Assembly: GCA_025716815.1 (NCBI GenBank)
Contig: JAIXMN010000016.1
Span: 310,001-374,000, forward strand
Reading direction: 5' to 3'
Source: Dichotomocladium elegans
Lineage: Eukaryota; Mucoromycota; Mucoromycetes; Mucorales; Lichtheimiaceae
DNA: 64,000 nt
Shown here piece by piece: positions 12,690-24,026 of this stretch (position 1 is its first letter; every line of letters starts with the position of its first letter). The position numbers and the translations under genes are program-made. Below the pieces are notes generated by a model. The model searched no databases. It worked only from the letters and a program-made list of their open reading frames with translations, and had not been told where the DNA came from.

Positions 12690-13010
12690 TAATGATGGGA
12701 AAAGGTCGCATAAATTGTGTAAAGTAGATACACTCCAGGAATGGAACGTGGGGAAGATACGTCTATGAGCACTCTTCTCTTCCATGCCTCAACAAAGTTG
12801 GGTACGGTTGATCAATTTGTAAAGGAGAGTGGATGTTAGATGACAGCGAAGCATATTAGTATGGTAGTGACCATAGCGGATGAGAACAGGCAGTAGATAC
12901 GACGGCCGAACGCATATGCCAAAATTCCTTTACGATAAATCTCTTCTGTCGTACATCCATGGGATATGTGTAGAGTAGAGATAAACAACCAAGAGCAGGA
13001 TGAGCTTGAA
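12690..13010 (-). repeat. Dispersed repeat, copy 1
   Basis: About 300 bases aligning by eye, in the same orientation, with 62345-62630. Shared blocks in order are GTCGCATAA(A/T)TTGT, a block around CTCTTCCATG, one around TTGATCAAT(T/C)TG(T/C)AAAGGA, GTTAGAT, and GAG(A/T)(G)GAGATAA. On the minus strand both copies carry a CTAAC followed by a pyrimidine run just before ATTGATCAA, like a branch site and acceptor, so it may be the 3' part of an old mobile gene. Divergence and indels suggest age. Family unknown. Confidence 0.65.
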
Positions 13011-14312
13011 TAAGAACCTTTATACAAAAAAATAAGAGGATGACATTTTGCAACGTCTCTTCCCAGCTATGCTCTTCTTTTCCCGACCAGCTCTTTAGTA
13101 CATACATTGATCTGCCCTCGCTATTTTTACTTACCGTTGATGTCACTTTATCCGGACCTCTATGCCGTAGTACCAATCCCCTGTCAAATCCATCGCTGCT
13201 GATATTGGTCCTGATTTTTAGTGAGGACTCGCCAAGTGATCCCTTACTGACAATAGCTCATACGCGTCTTAGTTCGTACCAAACATCGCACAAATACATG
13301 TCCCATTTGCTGCAATGAAGCTGTAATCACCGCACTGTGCTCTTATGGATGACCCTATTCCGAGGCTATCTTCCTGCGTTACGCGCACTACTGCTGATCA
13401 ATCTTCTGCCGGAGAGGGATCTAGGTCACATCAGGTTATTGCTCTTCACCGCAATTCTGGTAAATCCTCCGTATTCTTGCTTCGCAAATTTGGAGATACT
13501 GTGATCGCGGTTGGCTCCTGCATAGCTAACGCGTGCTAGGCAATCGACCGCAGAGCATTGAAACCACAATCGTCGTGCTTGTTTCCCCTCGATATAATCA
13601 GAACTGTTACGTATGAGAAATATGGAAACGCAACCATAAGTATGTATATGCTCTCTGATACCATTACCGGTATAAAAGGCTCAGGAGTTGCGTAGGAGAT
13701 AAAAAAATATAACGTACATCTCCACTGCCTTAATATCTCATGGTCATAAAGGATAAACGGCCATAAAATGACTGATAGCATTACTAGAGCAACTATAAGA
13801 TGGTATAGAGATGATATGATGGCTTTAGCAGCAGACAGCAGCGTTACTTTATTAATACCTCGGCGGGTGTGTTTATTATCCAAGCAAGATAACGAAGGAC
13901 CGCCGCGCCCAGGCCCTTCCGCTCACATAGCACATTTTACTTTGTAGCTCCCTTGGAAGTATAATGCTACCATAGCCCAGAAAAGGTGTCATTCGAGAGC
14001 TTTTGCTCCTGGCGCTACGATGCCCCTTTTAATTGCGTTTATTTCTACTCCACATTTATTACTTGGACTTTTATTCATTAATTCTTAAGTCGTCGAAATT
14101 ATCTCTTATATGTCCATCCTGTTAACTTATGATATCTAGTATAGATACATTGCTATTATGATAATAAAAGGTGCTCGGTTGAAGTGCCTATCATGTACTT
14201 GCCTTCCTCCACATCACTTCTCTGGCCACGTTCTTCCGGCAAAACAGACGACAAGACGATTGGGCGACCATTTTTTAAGGTGACACAAATTTTTCTCAAA
14301 GAATCAAAAGTA
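13011..14312. other. Intergenic, A/T-rich
   Basis: No gene supported. A minus-strand open frame at 13536-13883 (115 codons) is hydrophobic, with two or three membrane-like segments, but has no recognisable family. Confidence 0.4.
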
Positions 14313-14383
14313 TGCGTAGACGGGGAATCGAACCCCGACCTTCTGCTTGGAAGGCAGAAATTGTACCATTCAACTATCTACGC
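14313..14383 (-). tRNA. tRNA-Gly (anticodon TCC)
   Basis: The minus strand folds as a complete tRNA: acceptor stem GCGTAGA / TCTACGC, a D arm with GTTG...GGTAC, anticodon stem TCTGC/GCAGA around loop CTTCCAA (anticodon TCC), and T arm CGGGG-TTCGATT-CCCCG. The discriminator base would be A (14313). There is no intron. A T4 run (TTTT on the minus strand) lies a few bases downstream and would serve as a Pol III terminator. It stands alone in a gene-poor region. Confidence 0.95.
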
Positions 14384-16057
14384 TTGTCCTTGTTAGAGAC
14401 ATGATATAAATAATTATGATTACATGCGGTATTAAAGCCAGGTAACATCACGTGATGCATACAGATTTCTTTTTTTTTGGGGCGGCGGGCGGTTGACGCA
14501 GCTCGCCTGTTTTCGTATTTTTTCCTGTCACTAGACATGATCCCATTCAAGCTGTATATTGCTTCTGACTTGTTACAGCAGTGTGATGTTGTAGTGATAC
14601 AGATTTTCCCAAGGCTTAAATGGGAGAATATGAAATCGCCTTTTTTGTTGCAATGTGTATATGCTTCGATGTTTAGTAACCACTTTTTCATTATTCCCCA
14701 CAAGATAGTCATAAACTATACCAGCATAAGGGGCTCATGCGTAAAAAGGTATAAGGAACGCATTTGAGTTATTTGGGGCGAAAATGAACGACAGACTGCT
14801 AGTGAATATCCGCAGAAAAAGACGTGCCAATCCATTGCCGAGTAAAAGGGGATTCACCCCCCCCCACAGGGCGCCAAATGCTGTCCAGTGTCGATAGGCT
14901 GATTGTTCTTAAAATGCACAATGCACAACAAAATTCAAGCTATTGGATATTTGCGTGAGCCCTTTTTCCTTTTAGAAAATCTAGCGATGGACGGTTGTGT
15001 CCTCAACATCGATGGCTAAGGCCCGAGCGGCTAGGCCGCAATGCAGAGCTACAGGAATTTTGCCCCCCTCCCCTTCCCCTTGGGCCTTCGTAGCCATTCA
15101 TGCGGGTGCGCGGGGGAAATATTTTTGATGGCTCTCCGTGTTGAACATTTTCGTTGCACTTACGCAGCATATAGATGTATACTTTGGGGCAGTTTTGGAA
15201 AAAAAAAAGAAAGGGACTGCGACCGCTCCATGTCCTGTGTCGATACGGTTTAAGCAGCACAGAGGCAGCAACAAACATATTGGAGTGTACGTTGCAAGCG
15301 CCTCTTTTTTTTTGCAGCAGGGAACAGTTCTTCTTTTGGTACGCAACCGTACAGGCCGAAATATGACAGAGTAGCTTCATGATACTTTCCAGGACTCACG
15401 CAAGGAGGGGCGTCGCAAATGTTTTGAACAAGATTCTAGCGATGATGCCCAGGGTGCGGTCAAGGCGTAGCAGCGCTCTTGCATGGGGTTCTTGCGATGA
15501 CTCAGATTATATAACCTGTTGTTTGTGCTCCTTGTGTGATTGCGTGTAAGCGTATCTGCTGATTTTTGACGGCTTGAGCGCCGAGTTAGAGAAAAAGAAT
15601 ACCCGCATTATTGCCAGTTACACCATGTATTCGGTATCTTACAGCTGTGTGTGTAGATAACATAACCTTTTTCGGTAATCTCTGATGTTTTGCGGGCAGG
15701 CAAGGGAAAGATGTCCTCGAGCGGAGAGCACTTGTGGATGTAGGGTGGTCTGTCATGTAATAAAGGTGGTGTCTGGGAGGACTAAATGCAGTATGGTCAA
15801 TGCGTGCTCTTTCCCCCCACAAATTACCGACAAAAACGTGGATCATGCACGGAAAAAAAAAAAGAAATGCTGCGATGACGGCTGAGATTTTTCTTTTTAC
15901 CTCGGCAAAAATAATAAAAAAAAAAAAGAACAGCCTCCCCCTTTCCCCCACCCCTTGTTTCCCCATCCAAGAGACACACAAAAAGACCCACTTCTCTTTC
16001 TCGTTCCTTCTCCTTCTTCTTCTTTATCGACTTTAACAGACTTCCCAAATATAAACC
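14384..16057. other. Intergenic
   Basis: No gene supported. It contains many A or T homopolymers, C runs, and a pyrimidine-rich stretch (15930-16030) just upstream of the AIG1-like gene, probably its promoter and leader. Overlapping short frames on both strands look like chance. Confidence 0.45.
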
Positions 16058-17099
16058 ATGCTAAGCTCTCAACACTGGGGAAGTGCCGTATTGAATAGTG
16101 TGGGACTGGTGTCCAACTCAATCGCTCTTTATTGCGTCAACTTCGTCTACGAGAACCCTTATGCAGAGGGCTTTGGTGGTCACTTCCAGGTATTCCTTGC
16201 CAGATGGTATTTTAAACGAGGAAAGGGCTGACGCTCCATCGCCCCATACCGCAGTACCTTACAATCCTCGGCTTAACGGTGGCGACCATCGCATGTGCCA
16301 TCAAACTTCATCGTTATTTCTATCCTGGATCTCTGAAAGGTAGCGTAGCGAGACTTCCCCCGCGCCCTTGCTTCAGTGCTAGCGTGTGTATGTGTGTATT
16401 TGGGACTGACACGCAATGTTACGGTCGAGATAGTTCTCTATGAGGTGGTGGCGAACATTGCAACGCCGGTAAAGTGATAAAAGAGGGGGTTAACGTGGGC
16501 CATTGCTCATTGCGCTGTTCCAAACTGGAACGGATGTACTCCTTGCGGTGGTATGCAGATGGAAGGCTTGATCAGCATACTGTACTGGACGATGACGTTT
16601 TTGGAGCCGACATTGCTGGTTCCAAAAGATATGCCGCCTATACCGGCCATCATCGATTGTGCACTCCATTTGTATCCGGCCATCTTTTTATGGTGCGACT
16701 TTTTGCTATTCAACATCGAGTTTAGACGATCACATCGACACGTGGCAGTAATATATGCGTTTGCAGCCTTTTATCTCGTATGGTCGTGGTTCTGCCAGAC
16801 CCGAAATGGCTATTGGCCATACCCCTTTTTGGGCAACCTGCAACCTCTCCCACGAGCCTTTTTCTACTTTTTCTGCGGGACATTATGCTGGATGATCTAT
16901 GAAGCAGGTAAAGGGTGATACCAAGAGCGTCAGAGAGAGAGAGAGAGAGAGAGAGGCGTGCTCTGTTATTGATGGAACCAAATGTATTTGTGTATATGTG
17001 GGGGGGCAACCATTTGCATTGGCAGGTGCTGTTCTTCATTCCCGAATCCATCACCGCCGTCGGACCATTTCATATATACCCGCAAAGAAGGTCAACTAG
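16058..17099 (+). CDS. FAR-17a/AIG1-like multipass membrane protein
   Basis: Androgen-induced-1/ADTRP family; animal members hydrolyse fatty-acid esters of hydroxy fatty acids, while fungal members are little studied. Five exons join in frame: 16058-16189, 16255-16339, 16434-16468 (only 35 bases), 16553-16907 and about 17026-17099. The product has several hydrophobic segments and the family layout: an N-terminal YENPYAEGFGGHFQYLT block, a tiny exon giving LYEVVANIATP, then EGLISILYW, a central membrane region with a His (DCALHLYPAIFLW), and NGYWPYPFLGNL near the end. In the chosen splice the last residues are KKVN, a KKXX-type ER-retrieval signal. The last exon is the least certain, since the other frame also ends soon after. 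Intron 4 carries a GA microsatellite at 16931-16955. Confidence 0.85.
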
Positions 17100-17493
17100 A
17101 TAAATAGCGTTACTTCTCATCCCATCTATCTGCTTGTAATTATAGCCAGATACTCACGAAATAATAGAGGTCAGTCGTACGATAGGATATTGAAAAGGGA
17201 ACCATGTATTTTTTTTTACAAATGCGATGGAAAGAAGGAGGGGGATTGAAGGGATTAACTTCGAAAAGAGAGCCCCCATAAGACAGTCACAGATGGTGAC
17301 ATGGGAAAAACGGGGCCTGGGCTGGGTAAACAGTGGGGGAGGGACAATAGGGGTGGGGGGTGTTAGTTGGTTGGTTGTAAAGTGACCGACAAAAGGTTTT
17401 TTTCCTTTCCACTACTTTGAATTAGACGTCGTAACATCCCCCCCTCTCCTCCGTCCACCCACCCCCTTTTGTCTTTTCCTTTCATTGGCAGCC
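17100..17493. other. Intergenic, G-rich
   Basis: Spacer between the AIG1-like gene and the complex I gene. A G-rich stretch at about 17310-17365 and a pyrimidine-rich leader upstream of 17494; no gene. Confidence 0.4.
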
Positions 17494-18661
17494 ATGAATT
17501 CAGTACGCGCTCTTGTTCGACAGACGATCTCGCTCCAACGCACGAGTGTTATTTCCCGCCGCGCCTTCCACATCTCGCCCGCCTCCATGTCGGACGCGAT
17601 CTTTTTGGTATTGCTTGTGAAGGGATGGAGAACATGATGAGAAACGCAACGGCTCATTCGCATTTTCTTGTGATTGCACAGCATCGCGATACGCCCGACA
17701 ATAACAGCAAAATTCCTTTCGAATTTGATGCGGATAATAAGAAGCGTATTGAGGAGATTTTGAAGAAGTACCCTGCGCAGTACAAGAAGGCTGCCATCAT
17801 GCCGCTCTTGGATCTTGGTCAGAGACAGCACGGTTTCACATCCATCTCGGTCATGAATGAGGTGGCACGTCTTCTCGAGGTTCCTCCTATGCGTGTGTAC
17901 GAAGTCGCTACCTTTTATACCATGTTCAACAGGTAAAAAAAAAAAAGAGAGAGAAAAGGGCAAAAGAAAGGAAAGATCTTCCACCCGAAACTCCCCCTCC
18001 CCAAGACATGCAAGAGATATTGATTACTGCTGCTGCTGCTGCTTATATTGAATAGACAACCCGTGGGTAAATACTTTTTGCAACTCTGCACTACCACCCC
18101 TTGCCAACTTGGTGGCTGTGGCTCAACCAAGATCCTTAATACGCTCACCGAGGAATTGAAGATCCAGCCTGGCGAGACGACCAAGGATGGTCTGTTCACC
18201 CTTGTCGAGGTCGAGTGTGCCGGTGCTTGCGTCAATGCTCCTGTCATGGCCATTAACGATGACTACTATGTATGCAACAAAAGCCATAAGCGAGAAACAA
18301 AAGCCCTGTGGATGTGGGGAAGGGGAGGGAGAGCAGACGGATCAAAATGGCAAAGAAAGGGAAAAAGGACTTGGAAGATGGACAGACACATACATACATA
18401 CACACACACACAGAGAGAGAGAGAGAGGGAGAGAGGGAGAAAGAGGCACATACGGAAGGATCTCTGGATGTTAACATTCTTCTGTAGGAGGACTTGACTC
18501 CCGAGACCACCAAGAAGCTCCTGGACAACCTCAAGGCTGGAAAGACCATCACCCCCGGTCCCCAGTCGGGCCGCCACACCTGTGAGCACGCTCCGGGTGT
18601 CTACACCACGTTGAATGATGAGCCTTACGGTCCTGGTTTTAAGGTTCGCGCCGATCTGTAG
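17494..18661 (+). CDS. NUO24: NADH:ubiquinone oxidoreductase 24-kDa subunit
   Basis: Peripheral-arm subunit of mitochondrial complex I carrying a [2Fe-2S] cluster (N1a), next to the NADH-oxidising 51-kDa subunit. Four exons: 17494-17607, 17682-17932, 18056-18269 and 18488-18661, joining in frame to 250 residues, the normal size. The first about 30 residues are Arg/Ser-rich and amphipathic ([20 protein letters not shown]), as in a mitochondrial presequence. The thioredoxin-like domain holds the four cluster cysteines: CTTTPC (C-x4-C) and CAGAC (C-x3-C). The C-terminus [10 protein letters not shown] is typical. Introns 2 and 3 contain a CTG run and a CA/GA microsatellite (18400-18440). Confidence 0.96.
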
Positions 18662-19144
18662 AGAAATGTCATATAAAATTAAATACAAGGTGAAAATACA
18701 ATGGTTGGTTTCAAAGACATTGTCCGCATCTTTTGGTTTTAAGAGTGATATTATTCCGGTTGTTCCTCTCCCGTTCGAGAAAGAGAGAAAAGGAGGATGA
18801 AGATCTGTACACTATTGATAGACAAATAGAGGAAAGGAGGATAAAAGGGTATGCTGAGGAATAGAGGATGGGAAAAACCGAGCGAGTGAGCGAGCGAGCG
18901 AGCGGGGGTGGGCGGGTTGGCTTTTTATACAGAAACAAAAATCTAGCGGTGCTGCTTAAATGGAAGCGAGAGTAGGTGTGCGTATTTTCTTTTTTTTTTT
19001 TCAACCCAACAGTGCCACCTATCCGCGACAAACCCCCCCACCCCTTTTCCAGACGGGTGCCGGAGAGGTAGCGGAGGGCGAAGAAGGAAAGGATCATGTT
19101 GGGTAAATGGAGGAGAATGTGATGAGGAAAAACAGTTGCTTGAG
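18662..19144. other. Convergent intergenic spacer
   Basis: Shared 3' region of the complex I subunit and the mannosyltransferase gene. It includes GAGC repeats (18884-18905) and a T run; no gene seen. Confidence 0.4.
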
Positions 19145-20304
19145 TTAGCTTCGGTCGGCGTGATAAACAAAGTATCCAGGCACGCCATAGACCGAGAAAC
19201 CCAAGGCATTTGCCACTTTGCCAAATGCCTCGGATTCAATATTGTGCTGATATAGAAACGGTGGGAAATTGGCACCTTCACGATGAACGTGCGACTTGAC
19301 CAGGGTAAAAGTTGCACCCACAGCGTCCAAGGGCACCTTGAGATCCATGCCAAGGTGTGTTGGCATATCGACAAGCTGAGTCACGCATGTACATATAATA
19401 CAAAAGGGGGAATATGATTATTACACGATCGTTGTTTAAAAGGCACTTGCAAAAAGAAACTCACCAGAGATCGACCTGATGCACCACCGGATACACCCTC
19501 CATCATAATAAAATCCTCGCCGACCCATTTCTGCATCTCGAGCGAATAGTCGGTCTCTTGCCAGTTGCGTCTATCGTATCCCCAAAAGTCGCTGCGGTCT
19601 AGAAGGCAGTTGGGCACAATAACGTCGACGTCGGCGCTCATCAGGTCCTCAAAGATGGACGGGGGATAGCGTATGATGTCAATATCAATCCAAGCAACCC
19701 AGCTGTGAAAGTCGCGCAGCGCGGCCGAAAGCAAAAAGTTGCGGGCGCGAGCCATGAGTGAGCGTCCATAGGCGGTGTTGTCCTGGCTGTTCATCACCAT
19801 GTGACGTTCATATATGTTGATGGCATGAAATTTCGGTTTACTGCGTTGGTGCCGCCAGCCACCCGCCGTAGGGGTGTTCATGTATTGCTGAACAATAGGC
19901 TCCACAGCCTTGCGCATAGCCGGATCCACCAGCAGGAGCCCAACCGAGATCAGCTCGATCGGGTACGAAGTGTGTTCGAGCCGCTCAAGATAGCCAGGGA
20001 GAAAAGAAACATCTTCGGGGTTGATCAGGGGTGTAAGGACCAAGACGTGCTCGCCCAGAAGGTGCCCTTGTGCGGTGGCATTAAGTGAATTAAGGTTGAG
20101 ATAGTAAGACGATAGCGTGGTTTCCGATGGCGACAATTGCCGGGATGAGGAACTTCGATGCGAGTAATCGTCAAGCGATCGCGTTGCGTGACATAGGATG
20201 GAGGAAGCAGGTTGATTGTTGTTGTTGTAAAAAAGGGTCATGTAGATCCCAAGGCCGACGAGGAGAGCTGTCAGAAAAGCAACCCGTTTGCCACCTCGCA
20301 TCAT
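19145..20304 (-). CDS. Anp1/Mnn9/Van1-family mannosyltransferase
   Basis: Subunit of the Golgi M-Pol type complexes that extend the alpha-1,6-mannose backbone of N-glycans. Two exons, 20304-19465 and 19375-19145, give 356 residues. The N-terminus has a short cytosolic stretch and one signal-anchor helix (VAFLTALLVGLGIYMTLFY), so it is type II Golgi. The catalytic domain shows VLVLTPL at the start, a DxD-type metal site (WIDIDIIRYP), GYDRRNWQET, and in exon 2 the family block VPLDAVGATFTLVK followed by VHREGANFPPF and IESEAFGKVANALG. The ATG at 20304 is chosen over an upstream frame extension because the signal anchor follows it directly. Mnn9, Van1 and Anp1 cannot be told apart by reading alone. 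Confidence 0.92.
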
Positions 20305-20695
20305 ATTGCTTATTTCTCGAAGGGCAAGCGAAGAGGGGAGAAAGAAAAAGAAAGAAGGAAGATAAATTAGGAACGGCGTTGCTCGTTTTCCAAAAAAAAA
20401 GGCCTTTATTTTGGGGGGTGGGAGGGGGAAGATGGGTGGGAGGTAGAAACTCAATAACAGCAACAATACATACTAGGAGGAATTTTTTTTTTGGTACACC
20501 AAGCCCCAGATAAGTGTGCGACAACCTGAAAAAAAAAATGCACATATAACGAAAGCGTATGTTAGGATTTATTAACATGAATATGATCGTCGCAGGACTT
20601 CACCCCCCAACCCCATTCCTCCAACATCCCCGGAAAGGTCAAAGTGGTAAAGGACATGGCTGGGAAAGCTGGGTTGCCCATGCTTCTCTCCCGTC
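20305..20695. other. Upstream region of the mannosyltransferase gene
   Basis: Contains A/T runs and a G-rich tract (20415-20435 and following). Presumed promoter; no gene. Confidence 0.35.
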
Positions 20696-21580
20696 CTACT
20701 GAGTCGGAGAGAGATGGGGAAGAGAAAAGGAGGAGGTAGTCCAAAGTCTGGACCCTACTTCGACCTTGTCCAAAATAGCATACAAATTCCCGTTCCACCA
20801 ATGAAGAACGATCGACCGAGCGGGTGGGTAAGTTATTTGGGGGTGTGTGTGTGCCGTGTGGGATGAGTTGCGTGGAACTTTAATGTCCAAGTCAGAAACC
20901 CAAAAATACCAAGTGTCTGTGTGCAAATGCTTATGCATACTTACATATTTGTTTGTGTAGGTAGCTTGCCAACTACACGATGGATGTCTGCAGCAGAGCT
21001 TTGCTGTGATTTTTATCATCTTGTGCATGTGGCAAAAGGAATAGAAGAAATTGTTGGCGTACTTTTGTATGTACTTTTGGCCATCCCAGAGAGAAAGGAC
21101 CATCAGCGAAGTGATGAATGTCGATCTTTTTTTGATTGTGGTTGTAACCATGTTACGTATCATTGTTACACGAGCGGGATTACACAACTGTACTGAGTTG
21201 ATACGATGAACAGAGGAACAGAGAGAGAGAGCGCGCGCATATATAGATGGTTGATCGGAGGAGGGGTGGAAAGGCGGGTCATGTGTAGACTGAAGTGATA
21301 AGTACATACTGAGATTCAAATTTTGAAAGAGTAACACACACGCGTCCGGGAATGGAAGCTTCTGCAAGACAGCAGCATGCCGAGGAGAGCACATCCTTGT
21401 CTCACTGCTTCTACGGCATGTGCTACGTAGAACCAAATCATATCTGTCATTTCCGAGGAAGGAAATCAATGACGTTTGCTTTGAAAACATAAACGAGATC
21501 GCGTTAGGTATCAATGCGAATCTATTCATGAAACGAGACAGAAAAAAAACGGGTGTCATAGCGACAAGTTGGAGCATCAT
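20696..21580 (-). CDS. Unrecognised 294-codon open frame (doubtful)
   Basis: An uninterrupted minus-strand frame, long for chance at this base composition, between the 3' end of the SWIRM gene and the promoter of the mannosyltransferase gene. The translation is rich in Ser, His, Cys and Trp, has no domain, signal or repeat I recognise, and looks unlike the other proteins here. It may be a chance frame in a long 5' region or an orphan gene. Confidence 0.2.
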   Translation of the reverse strand: MMLQLVAMTPVFFLSRFMNRFALIPNAISFMFSKQTSLISFLGNDRYDLVLRSTCRRSSETRMCSPRHAAVLQKLPFPDACVLLFQNLNLSMYLSLQSTHDPPFHPSSDQPSIYARALSLCSSVHRINSVQLCNPARVTMIRNMVTTTIKKRSTFITSLMVLSLWDGQKYIQKYANNFFYSFCHMHKMIKITAKLCCRHPSCSWQATYTNKYVSMHKHLHTDTWYFWVSDLDIKVPRNSSHTAHTHPQITYPPARSIVLHWWNGNLYAILDKVEVGSRLWTTSSFSLPHLSPTQ

Positions 21581-21674
21581 GCATATGTGGGTTATGGCTT
21601 TATGTTACAAGAGGTTTTCGTATACAGTACGGCCACAAGAGTGATATCGCTTTCACGTGATTTTGTATATTATT

Positions 21675-23023
21675 TTATGCCAATACTGTGGTATCAACAG
21701 CATCGCTAGCGATTTCGAGCGTTTTGATGCGTCGGCAATCTTCTCCAGAACAACAAGCACCAAGCCAACCTAGCTTTCCAAAGATACTCCATAATGCGCT
21801 GACTTTGTTGACATCGATGCGACATAGCTTTTGTGCCTCTGACTTTCGGAAAGGAATGTGCTTTTCCTGGGCAGCATGGGCTGCAAGGATCAAGGTGCGC
21901 TTACATCGAATATATTGTTCAGGTATCAGCCGCAGCGTAGACGCGATGTTGGCCTCACTCGGATGAAGCGCGTGATAGTATGGGAAACGGCGAATGTCCA
22001 ATGGTGTCCCTTTTCCACGCCAGTACACACACACATATATATAGATGTAGATATAGATATTATATATATAAAAGTCAACGGGGGCAAACTTACGTTCAAC
22101 AGCAACTATACATCTAATTACCTTTCCATCGGATGCTTGGAGGCGGTTTGTCATCGAAAACGGCAAGGTTTGGGATCCAATCGGGTGAAAATACCTCAAT
22201 TTCCGGAAGAGTGATATCCATTGAATCATAAGCCATTGCTGCATCTGTCCTCGCCTTTTTCGAATGCCGGAGTGTGGACGCGGTGCCGACGGTACTGGTG
22301 GCGGCGCAGAGTGCTCGCTTGATACCTTTTCGACTTCTCACTGCAGTACCAGTGGGCAGACGCGTTTCAGATGGGTAGTCCAACTCGGGTTTATCATTGT
22401 GTTGTACGTCCCGGTGCACCCGCAGTGACCGCTTCTTGAGCGGCATCTGAGAGACCAGCCGAAGGATAGGATCGCTGCTGTCCTCCTCAAAGAGACCGTC
22501 GATCTCAGATGATCTCGGGGGTGCTTTAGACACTCGGCGGTTCCGAGGACGAAACCGGACATGTGCGCGCCTCCCTGGCGAGGTGAATCCTACTGCTGTT
22601 GGATGATGGCCAACAGCAATATAGTAACCGTGGTCTTTGGGTGATATGGGTAGCGACCAAAAGTGGCCAGGATTATTTGGTGCAGGATAGTGGCTGTCAG
22701 CGCTCTTGATGGTAGGTCGGCTGTCTTCATGATTAATAATAAGCGCGATATCCATGGCGCTGAAGGAAACAAGTGAGAGAGTGGGAGAGAGAAAAGAAAG
22801 TGGGAAAAATAAAACTGTAACTTACTCCTTTTATTTTTCAAAATAATAATATAAGATGGACGTACCAGTAGGTCCCTCCCCTCCTTTTTTTTTGCTCATA
22901 CTCATCTATCTCTTCCACGATAACCTCAAGAAGGCTGGGATAGTATCCAGTTACATTTTCCCTTGGCTTGAATCGTCGATCTGGGTGTAACACACTGCGT
23001 AGCCGCGGGAGATACACGCTCAT
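21675..23023 (-). CDS. SWIRM-domain protein
   Basis: Chromatin-associated protein of the fungal Fun19/Laf-like SWIRM group. Three exons: 23023 to about 22859 (GTACGT donor), about 22761-22121 (GTAATT donor), and a last exon from about 22000 to 21675. The N-terminal 210 residues are basic and disordered (LKKRSLRVHRDVQ, SRKGIKRAL, RHSKKARTD), with possible nuclear localisation signals. The C-terminal about 85 residues form a SWIRM domain: LDIRRFPYYHALHPSEANIA, then YIRCKRTLILAA, FRKSEAQKLCRIDVNK and ALWSIFGKLGWL. SWIRM domains bind nucleosomal DNA or histone tails in chromatin complexes; in S. pombe related proteins associate with the Clr6 deacetylase, so a role in a deacetylase complex is inferred only. 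The last acceptor (GGAAAAG before GGACACC) is the least certain junction. Intron 2 has a TA-rich repeat. Confidence 0.85.
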
Positions 23024-24026
23024 GATTATCTTTGGTACTGCAGCCAGCTACTGCAGAGTTCTTCTTCTTGGGCCCAAGTCATCAATGTTCATATACGATC
23101 CGGACGCGATACCCGTAATGTCTCATGATCGTACCGAGTCATCGAGGGAGTTCTTGCGCATCCTTTACATCCTTCTTTTACCATCTACAGACAGCAGAAA
23201 TCCAATTTTCCCTCATTCATTGTATACTTCAAAATTCCCAAAAATATTTTTGTGTGCGTGGGGTCAGTTACTCGAACAATTCGTCCACCAGATCAGATGC
23301 TAAGGATGAAAATGTTCCATGCTCTTCATTGAGGATATGCAAGTGGGTCAGCACTTGCTGGGTACCTACGCAGATGTATAGATGAAGGAAGGAGGCGGTT
23401 CAATGGGCATAGTCTGACGCCTCAGGTCGCCCCATCGTCAGTATGGGAGACTTGCGCGTTCATTCGCTATCAACAAACGTATGTTGCACATTTCAGAAGT
23501 TCCTGATTTCTGAACCTCGCCATCTGCCCCTTCTTGTCGCGTCCAACAGAGCTTTTCAGAGACCATTTGCCCATCTACATTTCTAGTAAAGTACACTCTG
23601 GCCTATCCGGTATCTGCTCCCCTCATACGCCTATCGAGTAGAGCCTGTTGCTCACGTTTTGGGCCCATGTCAGTTTTGCGGGAGGCGCTACTCTGTCATT
23701 TCATCTAAACATACACGGCGTTTTTTTTTTCACAAGCCCGCATTTTCTCCCAAAAGAGTTTTGCAACAATATCGACACATCCATCAACACACAGGAGAAA
23801 AAAGCGGGGGAGGGGAACCATAAGCAAGCAGATAATGTATGACGAACAGAATACGGGTGATGATGACATCCGTCTTATAAACGATGGTTGTCGTCTCGCG
23901 CAGCGGTCTGAAGAATATAAAGCATTATTTTATACGAATAAATAGTGCGGACCGAAGCTCAGTCCGTGGTCCAGCCACGGAGGGCCCGTCGTTTTATTTC
24001 AATGGTATATGGGACAAAGACACATT
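23024..24026. other. Intergenic
   Basis: Upstream region of the SWIRM gene and 3' region of BEM2. Short frames on the plus strand have no features. No gene supported. Confidence 0.4.

Noticed and set aside
13536..13883. 115-codon hydrophobic minus-strand frame
   Set aside because: Membrane-like segments arise easily from A/T-rich DNA; no family, promoter or splice evidence.
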